The notes beneath the pieces were generated by a model. The model was given only the letters and a program-made list of their open reading frames with translations. It made no database searches and was not told where the DNA came from. Below, piece after piece: positions 1 through 8,227 of a stretch of 64,000 bases of DNA. Numbering within the stretch: the first letter of the stretch is position 1; every line of letters begins with the position of its first letter. This DNA comes from Actinomycetes bacterium (GTDB lineage Bacteria; Actinomycetota; Thermoleophilia; Solirubrobacterales; 70-9), in assembly GCA_016861045.1 (NCBI GenBank), contig BOKP01000004.1, positions 423,975 to 487,974 of the forward strand, read 5' to 3'. A program made the position numbers and the translations under genes.

Positions 1-736
1 CGTCCTCGAGGCAGCTCTCCTCGTCCTCGGCGGCGAAGTGGGCGACTCCCGACTTCGTGTTGTGGGTCATCGCGCCGCCGAGCTCCTCGAACTCGACCTC
101 CTCGCCGGTCACCGTCCTGATCACGTCGGGACCGGTGATGAACATGTGCGAGGTCTCCTTGACCATGAAGATGAAGTCGGTCATCGCCGGCGAGTAGACG
201 GCGCCGCCCGCGCACGGCCCCATGATCACGCTGACCTGCGGGATCACGCCCGAGCACCGGACGTTGCGGACGAAGACGTCGCCGTAGCCTCCGAGCGAGA
301 CGACGCCCTCCTGGATCCGGGCGCCGCCGGAGTCGTTGAGGCCGATCACCGGCGCGCCGACCTTGGCCGCCATGTCCATCACCTTGACCATCTTCTCGGC
401 CATCACCTCGCCGAGCGATCCGCCGAACACCGTGAAGTCCTGGCTGAAGACGAACACGGTGCGGCCGTCGATCTGCCCGTAGCCGGTGACCACGGCGTCG
501 CCCCAGGGCCGGTTCTTCTCCATGTCGAAGTCGGAGGTCCGGTGGCGGACGAAGGTGTCGAGCTCCTCGAAGCTGCCTGGGTCGAGCAGCTTCTCGATCC
601 GCTCCCGCGCGGTCAGCTTCCCCTTCGCGTGCTGCTTCTCGACGGCGGCCTCCGAGGCCGAGTGGACCGCCGCCTCGCGGAGCTCGCGGAGGTGGTTGAG
701 CTTCTCCTCGAAGGTCTCGGGGTTCGAAGCACGCAC
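1..736 (-). CDS. pccB: Propionyl-CoA carboxylase beta subunit (carboxyltransferase), 3' end cut by window edge
   Basis: Biotin-dependent acyl-CoA carboxyltransferase that moves CO2 from carboxybiotin to propionyl- or acetyl-CoA in the cytoplasm. About 245 of some 520 residues are visible. They start [14 protein letters not shown] and include the crotonase-fold motifs [23 protein letters not shown] and [13 protein letters not shown], which are typical of the PccB/AccD family. The GTG start at 736 reads MRASNPETF. It has no Shine-Dalgarno, but TAGACT lies ten bases upstream, which suggests a leaderless message. The acyl-CoA mutase at 21782 belongs to the same propionate/methylmalonate chemistry. 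Acetyl-CoA specificity cannot be excluded from this half. Confidence 0.93.
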   Translation of the reverse strand, partial: MRASNPETFEEKLNHLRELREAAVHSASEAAVEKQHAKGKLTARERIEKLLDPGSFEELDTFVRHRTSDFDMEKNRPWGDAVVTGYGQIDGRTVFVFSQDFTVFGGSLGEVMAEKMVKVMDMAAKVGAPVIGLNDSGGARIQEGVVSLGGYGDVFVRNVRCSGVIPQVSVIMGPCAGGAVYSPAMTDFIFMVKETSHMFITGPDVIRTVTGEEVEFEELGGAMTHNTKSGVAHFAAEDEESCLED

Positions 737-746
737 GGGAAGCGGC

Positions 747-752
747 AGTCTA
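747..752 (-). promoter_or_regulatory. -10 hexamer TAGACT of pccB, probably leaderless
   Basis: TAGACT on the minus strand lies ten bases before the GTG at 736. No purine-rich ribosome site lies between them. The assignment rests on the recurrent TAnnnT-to-start spacing seen across this window. Confidence 0.45.
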
Positions 753-783
753 GCCCCAGGGAGAGGTCCGATCCGGCTCGGGC

Positions 784-1494
784 TCAGACGGGCGGCGGGG
801 CCGTGCCGAGCAGGCTCGAGACGTCGAAGGCGCCCGGGCTCAGCGGCGCTTCGCCACGGGTGATGCTCACGTCCCTGCCGTCGGCGCTGAGGTCCGCTGC
901 GAGCCCGGGAACCGTCGCGCTCGCGAGGACGATCTCGACGACCAGCCGGCTCAGGGGGATCTCGGGGACCCACTCCGCCGTCTCCTCCCTGCCGAGCGGC
1001 ACGTGCCCCCAGCGCCAATCCTCGATCACGTAGACCCCGCCCGCCCGGAGTCGCGGGAAGAGCTCGTTGAAGGACCGTCGCGCCGGCTCGTACAGGTGCG
1101 CGCAGTCATCGACCACGAGGTCGAGCGCCTCGTCGCCGAACTCCTCGTCGGCGATCCGCGCCAGCTCCGCCCGGTCGCCCTGGTCGACGCCGCCGAAGAC
1201 CCTGACGGCGTCGCCGAGCCCGATCGCCGCCGCGCGCCGCTCGACGCGCTCGCGGACCTGGGCCAGCGGCTCGAGGTCGATCGAGACGAGCTTCCGGGGC
1301 CGGGCCAGCTCGGCGAAGAGGATCGTGCTGCCGCCGTCGTTCATTCCGAGCTCGAAGATCCGCTCGGGCTCGAGCCGGCGGAACAGCTCCACGTAGCCGT
1401 CGATCTCCGCCCGGAACTTGAAGACGAAGAAGTCGCTCCCGCCCTCGCTCCCGCCGCCGCCCCGATCGCCGCGCTCGAAGAAGTCCGCCGGCAT
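784..1494 (-). CDS. SAM-dependent methyltransferase of the CmcI/rhamnosyl O-methyltransferase type
   Basis: A 236-residue Rossmann-fold protein. The motif [19 protein letters not shown] (SAM motif I region) is followed by LVSIDLEPL, the acidic motif [17 protein letters not shown] and GGVYVIEDW. This pattern is typical of CmcI-like O-methyltransferases that act on sugars or secondary metabolites. It lies between a methyltransferase pair and pccB, on the same strand, at the edge of the polysaccharide region, so a sugar methylation role is inferred. The ATG at 1494 has no ribosome site. The frame stays open upstream to about 1596 without another ATG, GTG or TTG, so the N-terminus is uncertain. 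Confidence 0.75.
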   Translation of the reverse strand: MPADFFERGDRGGGGSEGGSDFFVFKFRAEIDGYVELFRRLEPERIFELGMNDGGSTILFAELARPRKLVSIDLEPLAQVRERVERRAAAIGLGDAVRVFGGVDQGDRAELARIADEEFGDEALDLVVDDCAHLYEPARRSFNELFPRLRAGGVYVIEDWRWGHVPLGREETAEWVPEIPLSRLVVEIVLASATVPGLAADLSADGRDVSITRGEAPLSPGAFDVSSLLGTAPPPV

Positions 1495-1637
1495 CGCCTG
1501 GAAGGTCGTCCGGCCGAGCGAGAAGCGGTCGCCGCCGATCCAGCGGGGCGCCCGGGGCCGCCTGGGTCTGATTCCGAACGGCGCGATGCCCGGACCTTAG
1601 TGCGAACCGGATCCGAGCAGGCCCCGGCCGCGGGCGC

Positions 1638-2537
1638 TCAGATCCTGCGGGCCTCGACGTAGACCGTGCCGCCGCGGCGGAGCGGGATCTCGGCCGCCGC
1701 CCCGGCGGCGGCGAGCGGGAGCAGGATCGCGCCGGCCGCCAGGGAGGCGATGCGCCGGGCGGGGGTGAGGGGCGCGAGCCGGGCCTCGGGGCGGCGCAGC
1801 GCCTGGTAGAGGTCGAGCCCGCCGGGTAGGGAGGCGACGAGGCCGGCCAGCCAGCCGATCACGACCTGGCCGGCGCGCAGGTGGGAGACGGCCTCGACCC
1901 GGAACCCGTCGTCCCCGAGCCCGGTGGTGAGGGTCGCGGTGGAGAGGTGGACGAGGTGGCGGGGGATGTCGAGGTGGAGCCAGCGGTCGCCGAACAGGCG
2001 CGCCTGGATCGATCCGGTGTTCGGCACGGCGACGATCAGGACGCCGCCCGGGGCCAGCAGGCGGGCCGCCTCGCGGATCGCGGCTCGCGGCCGCGGCAGG
2101 TGCTCGAGCGAGTGCCAGAAGACCACCGCGGCCCATCCGTCCCCGCGCCGGACCGCCTCGATCGACCCATCGACGAAATCCCCGCGCTTCGCCCCGCGCT
2201 CGAGCCCGGTGACCTCCCGCCCGCGGGCGGCGAGCGCGTCGAGGAGCGTCCCCTCGCCGGCGCCGACGTCGAGGATCGGGCCCGGCGGCGCGATCTCGTC
2301 GAGGCGGCGTGCGAGCAGGCCGCGCGTCCGCCCGAGGATCGCGTCGCCGGCGAAGTTGAAGCGGCCGCCGCCCGCGGGCCTGTACCAGTCGCCGTAGGCG
2401 GCCTCGAGCTCGGCGTCGTCCGGGCGCGGGTCGGTCGTCGCGGCGCCGCAGCGGCGGCAGCCCGTGCGGCGGTCGAGGCGCTGGGAGCCGCCGTCGAACG
2501 GCGCCCCGCACCAGGCGCACGCCTCGGCGGGCCTCAT
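1638..2537 (-). CDS. Class I SAM methyltransferase with N-terminal zinc-binding four-cysteine motif
   Basis: A 299-residue protein. Cysteines 7, 10, 27 and 30 form two CxxC pairs, a zinc-ribbon-like start common in sugar and O-antigen methyltransferases. The core follows: PILDVGAGEGTLLDAL (about 88-101), FWHSLEHLPRP (140-150) and GGVLIVAVPN (164-173). The C-terminal part has two hydrophobic stretches (about 225-270) that may touch the membrane. Its start overlaps the previous gene by ATGA, so the two are translationally coupled. It probably methylates a glycan or a nucleotide-sugar precursor. The substrate cannot be read from sequence. Confidence 0.8.
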   Translation of the reverse strand: MRPAEACAWCGAPFDGGSQRLDRRTGCRRCGAATTDPRPDDAELEAAYGDWYRPAGGGRFNFAGDAILGRTRGLLARRLDEIAPPGPILDVGAGEGTLLDALAARGREVTGLERGAKRGDFVDGSIEAVRRGDGWAAVVFWHSLEHLPRPRAAIREAARLLAPGGVLIVAVPNTGSIQARLFGDRWLHLDIPRHLVHLSTATLTTGLGDDGFRVEAVSHLRAGQVVIGWLAGLVASLPGGLDLYQALRRPEARLAPLTPARRIASLAAGAILLPLAAAGAAAEIPLRRGGTVYVEARRI

Positions 2538-3304
2538 CGCCGCGGGCCGCGGCAGACCGCGCAGACGTCGAGCGCGTCCGCGAGGTCGTCGCCGCGCAGC
2601 TCGAAGTCGTCGGCGTCGATCGCGGCGGCGCGGGGATCGTCGTCGCCGCGGTGGCGGTTGAGCATGATGTCGTAGAGGCGCCGCTTCGCCCGCAGCGGCA
2701 CGAGCCGGCGCAGGCGCAGCGGGTCGAGGCGGAGGAGCCGGTCGAGGGTCGCCCGCTCGGAGTCGAAGATCTCCATGTAACGCTCGGAGCCGAAGATCCC
2801 GAGGATCTCGACCCGCTCGAACCGCCGCTCGCAGAGGGCCCGCAGCTCGTCGGAGTCGAACTCGACGTAGTGGTAGGGATCGATGATCTCGTCGGGCCGC
2901 CCCAGCGTCAGCCGGTTCGGCGTGACGAAGACGGCGACGCCGTCGTCGGTCAGGACGCGGCAGACCTCGGCGAGGACGCGATCGGGGTCCGGCACGTGCT
3001 CGAGCGACTGGACCGAGAGCGCCGAGGGGAACGCGCGGTCGGCGAACGGGAGCTCGCGCATGTCGGCGACGACCGTCTCGCGGTCCTGCCCCGCGAGGGC
3101 GCCGGCGTCGATGTCGACGCCGACGGTCTCGCGCGGCGCCAGCAGGTGGAAGCTGTGGCCGACGCCGCAGCCGAGATCGAGGACCCGGCCGTCGCCCAGG
3201 TACGGCTCGCCGAGCTTGTAGGCGGCGACGTGGCGCTGCCAGGTCGGGTTGAAGCCGGCCTCGGGGCTCGCGACGCGCTCGCCGGTGACCTTCATCGGCG
3301 GCAT
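2534..3304 (-). CDS. Class I SAM methyltransferase (UbiE/Methyltransf_11-like)
   Basis: A 256-residue protein with SAM motif I VLDLGCGVGHS (41-51), VGVDIDAGAL (61-70) and SVQSLEHVPDP (97-107), as in Methyltransf_11 enzymes. It is the first gene of a coupled pair with the zinc-motif methyltransferase (ATGA overlap at 2534-2537). The C-terminus ends in a CAVC motif. The fourth codon is also ATG, so the start may be at 3295. It is divergent from the large membrane protein at 3382, with only 77 bases between. The role in glycan methylation is inferred from neighbours. Confidence 0.8.
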   Translation of the reverse strand: MPPMKVTGERVASPEAGFNPTWQRHVAAYKLGEPYLGDGRVLDLGCGVGHSFHLLAPRETVGVDIDAGALAGQDRETVVADMRELPFADRAFPSALSVQSLEHVPDPDRVLAEVCRVLTDDGVAVFVTPNRLTLGRPDEIIDPYHYVEFDSDELRALCERRFERVEILGIFGSERYMEIFDSERATLDRLLRLDPLRLRRLVPLRAKRRLYDIMLNRHRGDDDPRAAAIDADDFELRGDDLADALDVCAVCRGPRR

Positions 3305-3368
3305 CGTCTCAGGTCCGCCCGCGAGCGGCAGCGACGCCGAGATCGGCGCAGCCTGCGCGCGTTGCGGA

Positions 3369-3374
3369 TAACAA
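3369..3374 (+). promoter_or_regulatory. -10 hexamer TAACAA, leaderless start of the membrane protein at 3382
   Basis: TAACAA is followed by seven bases and then GTG at 3382. The same geometry, TAACGT plus seven bases plus start, occurs at 47327 and 60010, which supports a leaderless promoter. Confidence 0.5.
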
Positions 3375-3381
3375 TGTCGGC

Positions 3382-5757
3382 GTGGAGACGCACGCCACGG
3401 CCGCGGTGCCCCGGTCCGGGCCGGACCCCCGACGGGACGCCCGCGGCCCCGCGACGCTCGCCGACGCGGCGGCGCTGACCGCGGCGGCGGTGCTGGCCGC
3501 GGCGCTGGCGCTGGCCTCGGCCGCCTACGTCCTGCTGCCCCCGATCGAGCTTCCCGAGCCGTTCGAGGACCATCACCAGACGGCCGAGACGTTCGTCTTC
3601 CTGGTCACGCTCGTGCTCGTCCTGCCCTTGGCGGTGTGGGGGGTCCCGCCCCTGGCCGATCGCATCGCGGGCAGGTCCCGCTCCGCCGCCGCCGGGGCCG
3701 CCGCGCTGGCCTGCGCGACGCTGGCCGCGGGCCTCGTGCTCGTGCGCGTCTCGACGGCTCTGCCCTGGGGCGGCGGGATGCCGACGCTGCTCGTGGTGAC
3801 GGCCCTGTGGTGGGTCGGCGTCGGGGTGCTCGTCGCAAGGGCCGCCGCCGCCGGCGTCGGGCCGCTCGAACGGGCCGGCGCCCGGGCCGGCGCCGTCTGG
3901 GCGGCGACCGCGGCGCTGATGCTCGCCGTGATCGCCTCCTTCGCGATCTGGAGCTCGGTCTCGCTCCTCGTGCTCGCGGCCGCGGTCGCGGCCGCGGCCG
4001 CGGGGCTGGGCGCGGTCGGGCGCCGCGTGCCGCCCGCGCCGACCCGGCTCGGGCGGCTGATCGATCTGGCGATGGTCGGGCTCCTGCTCTTGGCCGTGCC
4101 GAACCTCGTTGTCCTGCGGCCCGACGTCGCCGCGGAGAGCTTCCTCACCCTGACGATCGACATGCACCAGAACTTCTTCGTCGCGCCGGCGAGCGACCTG
4201 CTGGCCGGCGGCACCCTCCTCGTCGACACCTTCTCCCAATACGGCGTGGTGTCGATCGCCTTCATCGCCGGCTGGTTCGACCTCGTCGGCGTCGGCAACG
4301 GCACGCTCGGCCTTCTCGAGGGCCTGATGAGCGCCCTGGTCTTCGCCGCCGGCTACCTCGTGGTCCGGGCGTCCGGGGCCGGCAGGGCCCTCGCGATCAC
4401 GGGCTTCGCGGTCGCGACCGTCGTCCTCGTCTTCGGCCTCGTCTACCCGGTCGGAGGCCTGCTTCAGCACGGGGCGATCCGCTTCGGGATGCCGATGGCG
4501 ATCCTGGCGGCGGCGGCCGCCGAGCTCCGGTTCGAGCGATTCGCGGCGCCGGCCCGCGTGGCGGCCCTCGCGATCGTCGGGCTCTCGTCGGTCTGGGCGC
4601 TCGAGGCGTTCGGCTACACGGCCTTCACCTTCGCCGCTGTGGTCGCCGCCGGGGCCGTCCTGGAGCCCGCGGGCGGGCGCCTCCGGCAGGCAGCCCGGCG
4701 CGCCGTCGCGGCGGTCGCCGCATGCATCGCCGCGCACCTGATCCTCGCCGTGGCGACGCTCGCGATCGCGGGCAGCCTTCCCGACTGGGCCGTCTATCTC
4801 GCCACCCTGCGCGAGTTCCTGGGCGGACGGATCGGGGAGCTGACCTACGACTTCTCGGCCTGGTCGCCGGGCCTGGCGGTGGGAGCCCTCTACGCCGTCT
4901 CCGCGATCGGCGTCGCGCTGCTCGTCCTGCGCCGGCCCGAGGTCGCTCTCGGGGAGCGGACCGCGGTCGTCCTGCTGGCCGGCTCGACGGCCTACGGGAT
5001 CGCCCTGTTCAGCTACCTGGTCAACCGCTCGGCCGATCACATCGTCCCGTACGTCAGCCTCCCCGCGTTCATGGTCGTGATGATCTGGCTCGGCCTGCTC
5101 GGACGGACGGTCGGGGTCGACGCCAGGCCCGTGCGGGCGCTGCTGGCGCTCGCCCTCGGCGCGTCGGCGCTGATGGTCTCGACCTCCTGGTCCTCGGTCG
5201 ATCTCAGGCTGTCGCAGTCGGCGCTGGCCCATCTCGTGCCCGGCGGGCAGTCGACCCGGGCCGCGCTCGCGCGCCTTCGACACATGCCGGAGCTGGCCCC
5301 GGGCGCGGACCAGGCGGAGCTCCTGCTCGCCCGCTACTGGGCGGGCAGGACCCGGGCCCTGGTGGTCACGGAGCCCGACCGCGGGATCGAGGCGCTCGCG
5401 CAGACGGGGCTCCGGAACCTGCTTCCGCTCACCAACCCGCTGGAGAGCAGCTTCGTCCCGGCCCAGAGCCTCGAGCGGCTCGACCAGGCCCTGGCGGAGA
5501 TCGAGCCGGGCGAGCTGATGCTCACCGACGAGAACGCGCTGAGCACCTTCGTGAGGCTTCAACGGAACCCGGACCAGATGCCGCGAACCGCCGCCGAGCT
5601 CGATCCGCTCAGCCCGGAGGCGCTGCGGTTCGTCGCGCCCGGCGGGCTCGCCCTGCTTCAGAAGTACGCGCTCGGGCGGCTCGGCGAGCGCTTCGACGCG
5701 AAGGTCGTCGCGCGGAGCGAGGGCGGCCTGCTGGTCGTCGAGCTCGTCCCCCGCTGA
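3382..5757 (+). CDS. Large multi-pass membrane protein, GT-C-like glycosyltransferase candidate
   Basis: A 791-residue protein with about a dozen hydrophobic helices up to about residue 590, then a soluble C-terminal domain of some 200 residues that is probably extracytoplasmic. The loop DMHQNFFVAPASDLL...DTFSQYGV (260-289) is acidic and aromatic, like the first periplasmic loop of polyprenol-phosphate-sugar-dependent GT-C enzymes. No family is recognised with certainty. The GTG start lies seven bases after TAACAA. It converges on the DPM1-like GT2 at 5763 with only five bases between. That neighbour would make the lipid-linked sugar donor a GT-C enzyme needs, which supports the guess. Confidence 0.65.
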   Translation: METHATAAVPRSGPDPRRDARGPATLADAAALTAAAVLAAALALASAAYVLLPPIELPEPFEDHHQTAETFVFLVTLVLVLPLAVWGVPPLADRIAGRSRSAAAGAAALACATLAAGLVLVRVSTALPWGGGMPTLLVVTALWWVGVGVLVARAAAAGVGPLERAGARAGAVWAATAALMLAVIASFAIWSSVSLLVLAAAVAAAAAGLGAVGRRVPPAPTRLGRLIDLAMVGLLLLAVPNLVVLRPDVAAESFLTLTIDMHQNFFVAPASDLLAGGTLLVDTFSQYGVVSIAFIAGWFDLVGVGNGTLGLLEGLMSALVFAAGYLVVRASGAGRALAITGFAVATVVLVFGLVYPVGGLLQHGAIRFGMPMAILAAAAAELRFERFAAPARVAALAIVGLSSVWALEAFGYTAFTFAAVVAAGAVLEPAGGRLRQAARRAVAAVAACIAAHLILAVATLAIAGSLPDWAVYLATLREFLGGRIGELTYDFSAWSPGLAVGALYAVSAIGVALLVLRRPEVALGERTAVVLLAGSTAYGIALFSYLVNRSADHIVPYVSLPAFMVVMIWLGLLGRTVGVDARPVRALLALALGASALMVSTSWSSVDLRLSQSALAHLVPGGQSTRAALARLRHMPELAPGADQAELLLARYWAGRTRALVVTEPDRGIEALAQTGLRNLLPLTNPLESSFVPAQSLERLDQALAEIEPGELMLTDENALSTFVRLQRNPDQMPRTAAELDPLSPEALRFVAPGGLALLQKYALGRLGERFDAKVVARSEGGLLVVELVPR

Positions 5758-5762
5758 GCGGG

Positions 5763-6488
5763 CTACGGCCGGTACTTGCGCGAGCGCACGATCCCGGCCC
5801 GATGCATCGCCAGCCGCAACCCCTGCCAGACGGTCTTCATCCCGTAGACGACGCCGGTGCGAAAGCCGACCGACGAAGCCTCCTCGAAATAGCGGCAGTT
5901 GGCCGGCACCTCGGTGATCCGGAAGCCGAGCTCGGCCGCCTGGTAGAGCATCTCCGAGTCGAAGCTGAAGTCGAGCGAGTTGCGGAGGAAGGGCACGCCG
6001 AGCAGGAGCTCCCGCGAGTAGGCGCGGTAGCCGGTGTGGGCCTCGCTCAGGTGCGTGCCCATGATCCGGTTCTGGATGCCGGTCAGGAAGCGGTTCGCGG
6101 CGAACTTCCAGCGCGGCATGCCCGCCGCCAGCGCGGCCCCGGGGGTCGCCAGCCGCGAGCCGAGGACGAGGTCGGCCTCGCCGGCGAGGATCGGCGCGGT
6201 CAGCTCGGGGATCAGCTCCGGCTCGTACTGCCCGTCGGGGTGGAGCATCACGACGACGTCGGCGCCGCGGTGCAGGGCCTGCATGTAGCAGGTCTTCTGG
6301 TTGCCGCCGTAGCCGACCTGATGGGGGTGCCACATCACCTCGAGCGGCAGCTCGCGGGCGAGTCGCAGCGTGCTGTCGGTGGAGGAGTCGTCGACGAGGA
6401 TGATCTCGTCGACGTGGTCGAGCGGGATCGCGGCGACGGTCTCGCGCAGCGTCGCAGCCGCCTGCCGCGCCGGCATCACGACGACCAC
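5763..6488 (-). CDS. Glycosyltransferase family 2, polyprenyl-phosphate sugar synthase (DPM1-like)
   Basis: A 241-residue GT-A enzyme. It has VVVMPARQAAATL at the N-terminus, the nucleotide-binding IILVDDSSTDST, the metal-site region VVVMLHPDGQYEP and the acceptor motif EAHTGYRAYSR. This is the set seen in dolichol/polyprenyl-phosphate mannose or glucose synthases. There is no C-terminal membrane pair, so it should act at the inner face of the membrane on undecaprenyl phosphate. The GTG at 6488 has a weak ribosome site, and the frame is open further upstream without a good start. It probably supplies donor to the GT-C proteins at 3382, 6629 and 16791. Confidence 0.85.
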   Translation of the reverse strand: MVVVMPARQAAATLRETVAAIPLDHVDEIILVDDSSTDSTLRLARELPLEVMWHPHQVGYGGNQKTCYMQALHRGADVVVMLHPDGQYEPELIPELTAPILAGEADLVLGSRLATPGAALAAGMPRWKFAANRFLTGIQNRIMGTHLSEAHTGYRAYSRELLLGVPFLRNSLDFSFDSEMLYQAAELGFRITEVPANCRYFEEASSVGFRTGVVYGMKTVWQGLRLAMHRAGIVRSRKYRP

Positions 6489-6628
6489 CTTCGACGCGCT
6501 GTTCGGTTCCGGGGCCAGCAGCCGCTCATCGTGCCAGGTTTCACGGCTCCGGGCCGCAGGACCCGGGGTGGCTGGTAGGTTCCGGTGCCGAGGAGTGGGC
6601 GGCCGCGCGTAGGACGGGGAGCAGCGAC

Positions 6629-8215
6629 TTGAAGCAGACCCTTGCCGGCGCCCGCTGGGTGGCCCTCGCCGTCGCGGCCCTGACCGCGCTCGGGCTGGCG
6701 CTCCGCCTCGCCCGCTACCGGCAGGCGGTCTTCGGCGACGAGCTCTCGACCCTCTACATCGTCGAGGGCCGCTCGCTCGCGGAGATGATGGACTACGTCT
6801 CCGGCGACGCCGAGATCTCGCCGCCGCTCTACTTCATCCTCGCCTGGCTGGCGAGCAAGATCGGCTCCGCCCCCGAGCTCGTGCGGCTGCCGTCGCTGGT
6901 CGCGGGAACGATCTCGATCCCGCTCACCTACCTGGTCGGCGCACGGGCGATCAACCGCCCGGCCGGGCTGATCGCCGCGGGGGCGATGGCGCTGAGCCCG
7001 TTCATGATCTTCTACTCGGCCGACGGCCGCGGGTACGCGGTCACGATCGCGCTCCTGCTCGGTTCGACCCTGGCGATGCTCGCGGCCGTGCGGAGCGGAA
7101 GCGGGCGCTGGTGGGTCGCCTACGGGGCGCTTTCGCTGCTTGCGATGTACACGCACTACACGGCGGCTTTCGTCCTCGCCGCCCAGCTCCTCTGGCTGCT
7201 GTGGGCGCACCCGGCGGCGCGCCGGCCGGCGCTGCTCGCCAACCTCGGCGCCGGCGTCCTCTACCTGCCCTGGATCGCGGGCCTCGCCGCCGACGTCGGC
7301 TCGCCGACGACGGACCTCCTCTACTCCATCCAGGGCGAGGGGCTGGCCGTGAAGCTGCGCTCGATCGGGAGCTGGGCGATTGGGTACCCGTACAAGACCC
7401 TCTCCGATTTCCTCGGGCCGGTCCCCGCCCTGCTGGCTGCCGCCGGTTTCGCGGCGGCGGCGACGGTCGGGCTGCTCAGGCACCTCCGTGCCCGCGCGTC
7501 GGGCTCGCCGCGGCCGCCGCCGGTCTCGCCCGGCATGGCGCTCGCGGTCGCGCTCGCGGCATCGAACATCGCCCTTGCGCTGCTGTTCCTGCTCGTCACC
7601 GGCAACGACCTGCTCAGCGCCCGTGGCCTGGTCACGGCGTCAGCCGGCCTCTCGCTGCTGGCCGGCGCCGTGCTCGCCTCCGCCGGCCGGCTCTGGGGCT
7701 CGGCCTGCACGGTGCTCGTGGCCGCATGCCTGGCGTTCGGCGCCGGGCAGACGCTCGCGACCGAGAACCGGCTCCCCGATTTCAAGTCCGCCGCCGCCCG
7801 CATCGAGGCCGAAGCGGGGCCGGGCGACGTCGTCGTCGACCTCTCGCTCGCGGCCGGGGCGACCCCGGTGCCGCTGACGCCGCTCGACGCCTACCTCGGG
7901 CAGGACCGGCCCGAGTACCGGATCGGGCTGCCGGAGGGCGAGCCGCCGTTTCTGCCGCAGACGCCGGTCCCCGACGCGGCCACGCTGCTGCGGAAGGCGG
8001 TGCGGCAGGCACGCGGCGGATCGCTGATCGTCGTCGCCGGCGACGGGTCGCTGGCTCGCTCCGGCGACGAGGCGACCGCGATCGTCGCCGGGCCGGGGTC
8101 GGAGCCCGTCGGGCTGCCGCCGGGATCGAAGGTGGTCGCCGAGGAGCGCTTCCCGGGCCTCGGGCCGGTCGACGTCATCACGATCGACGTCGGCCGGACC
8201 GCCGGGGCCGGGTAG
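6629..8215 (+). CDS. GT-C family membrane glycosyltransferase (ArnT/PMT-like)
   Basis: A 528-residue protein with about ten membrane helices. The first outside loop carries FGDELSTLYIV, in which D37-E38 match the catalytic acidic pair of lipid-phosphosugar-dependent GT-C enzymes. It is followed by SGDAEISPPLYF. The C-terminal 150 residues are soluble and contain PVPLTPLDAYLG (413-424). The TTG start at 6629 follows GGGGAG. It has a full-length paralogue at 16791 with both motifs. It should transfer a sugar from polyprenyl phosphate on the outer face of the membrane. Acceptor unknown. Confidence 0.8.
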   Translation: MKQTLAGARWVALAVAALTALGLALRLARYRQAVFGDELSTLYIVEGRSLAEMMDYVSGDAEISPPLYFILAWLASKIGSAPELVRLPSLVAGTISIPLTYLVGARAINRPAGLIAAGAMALSPFMIFYSADGRGYAVTIALLLGSTLAMLAAVRSGSGRWWVAYGALSLLAMYTHYTAAFVLAAQLLWLLWAHPAARRPALLANLGAGVLYLPWIAGLAADVGSPTTDLLYSIQGEGLAVKLRSIGSWAIGYPYKTLSDFLGPVPALLAAAGFAAAATVGLLRHLRARASGSPRPPPVSPGMALAVALAASNIALALLFLLVTGNDLLSARGLVTASAGLSLLAGAVLASAGRLWGSACTVLVAACLAFGAGQTLATENRLPDFKSAAARIEAEAGPGDVVVDLSLAAGATPVPLTPLDAYLGQDRPEYRIGLPEGEPPFLPQTPVPDAATLLRKAVRQARGGSLIVVAGDGSLARSGDEATAIVAGPGSEPVGLPPGSKVVAEERFPGLGPVDVITIDVGRTAGAG

Positions 8216-8227
8216 GGCATCGGCCGG

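Noticed and set aside
3292..6333. 1013-codon minus-strand open frame opposite the large membrane protein
   Set aside because: Low-complexity Arg/Gly/Asp-rich composition typical of the antisense frame of GC-rich genes. The plus-strand protein has clear membrane helices and the minus DPM1-like GT2 lies in another frame.
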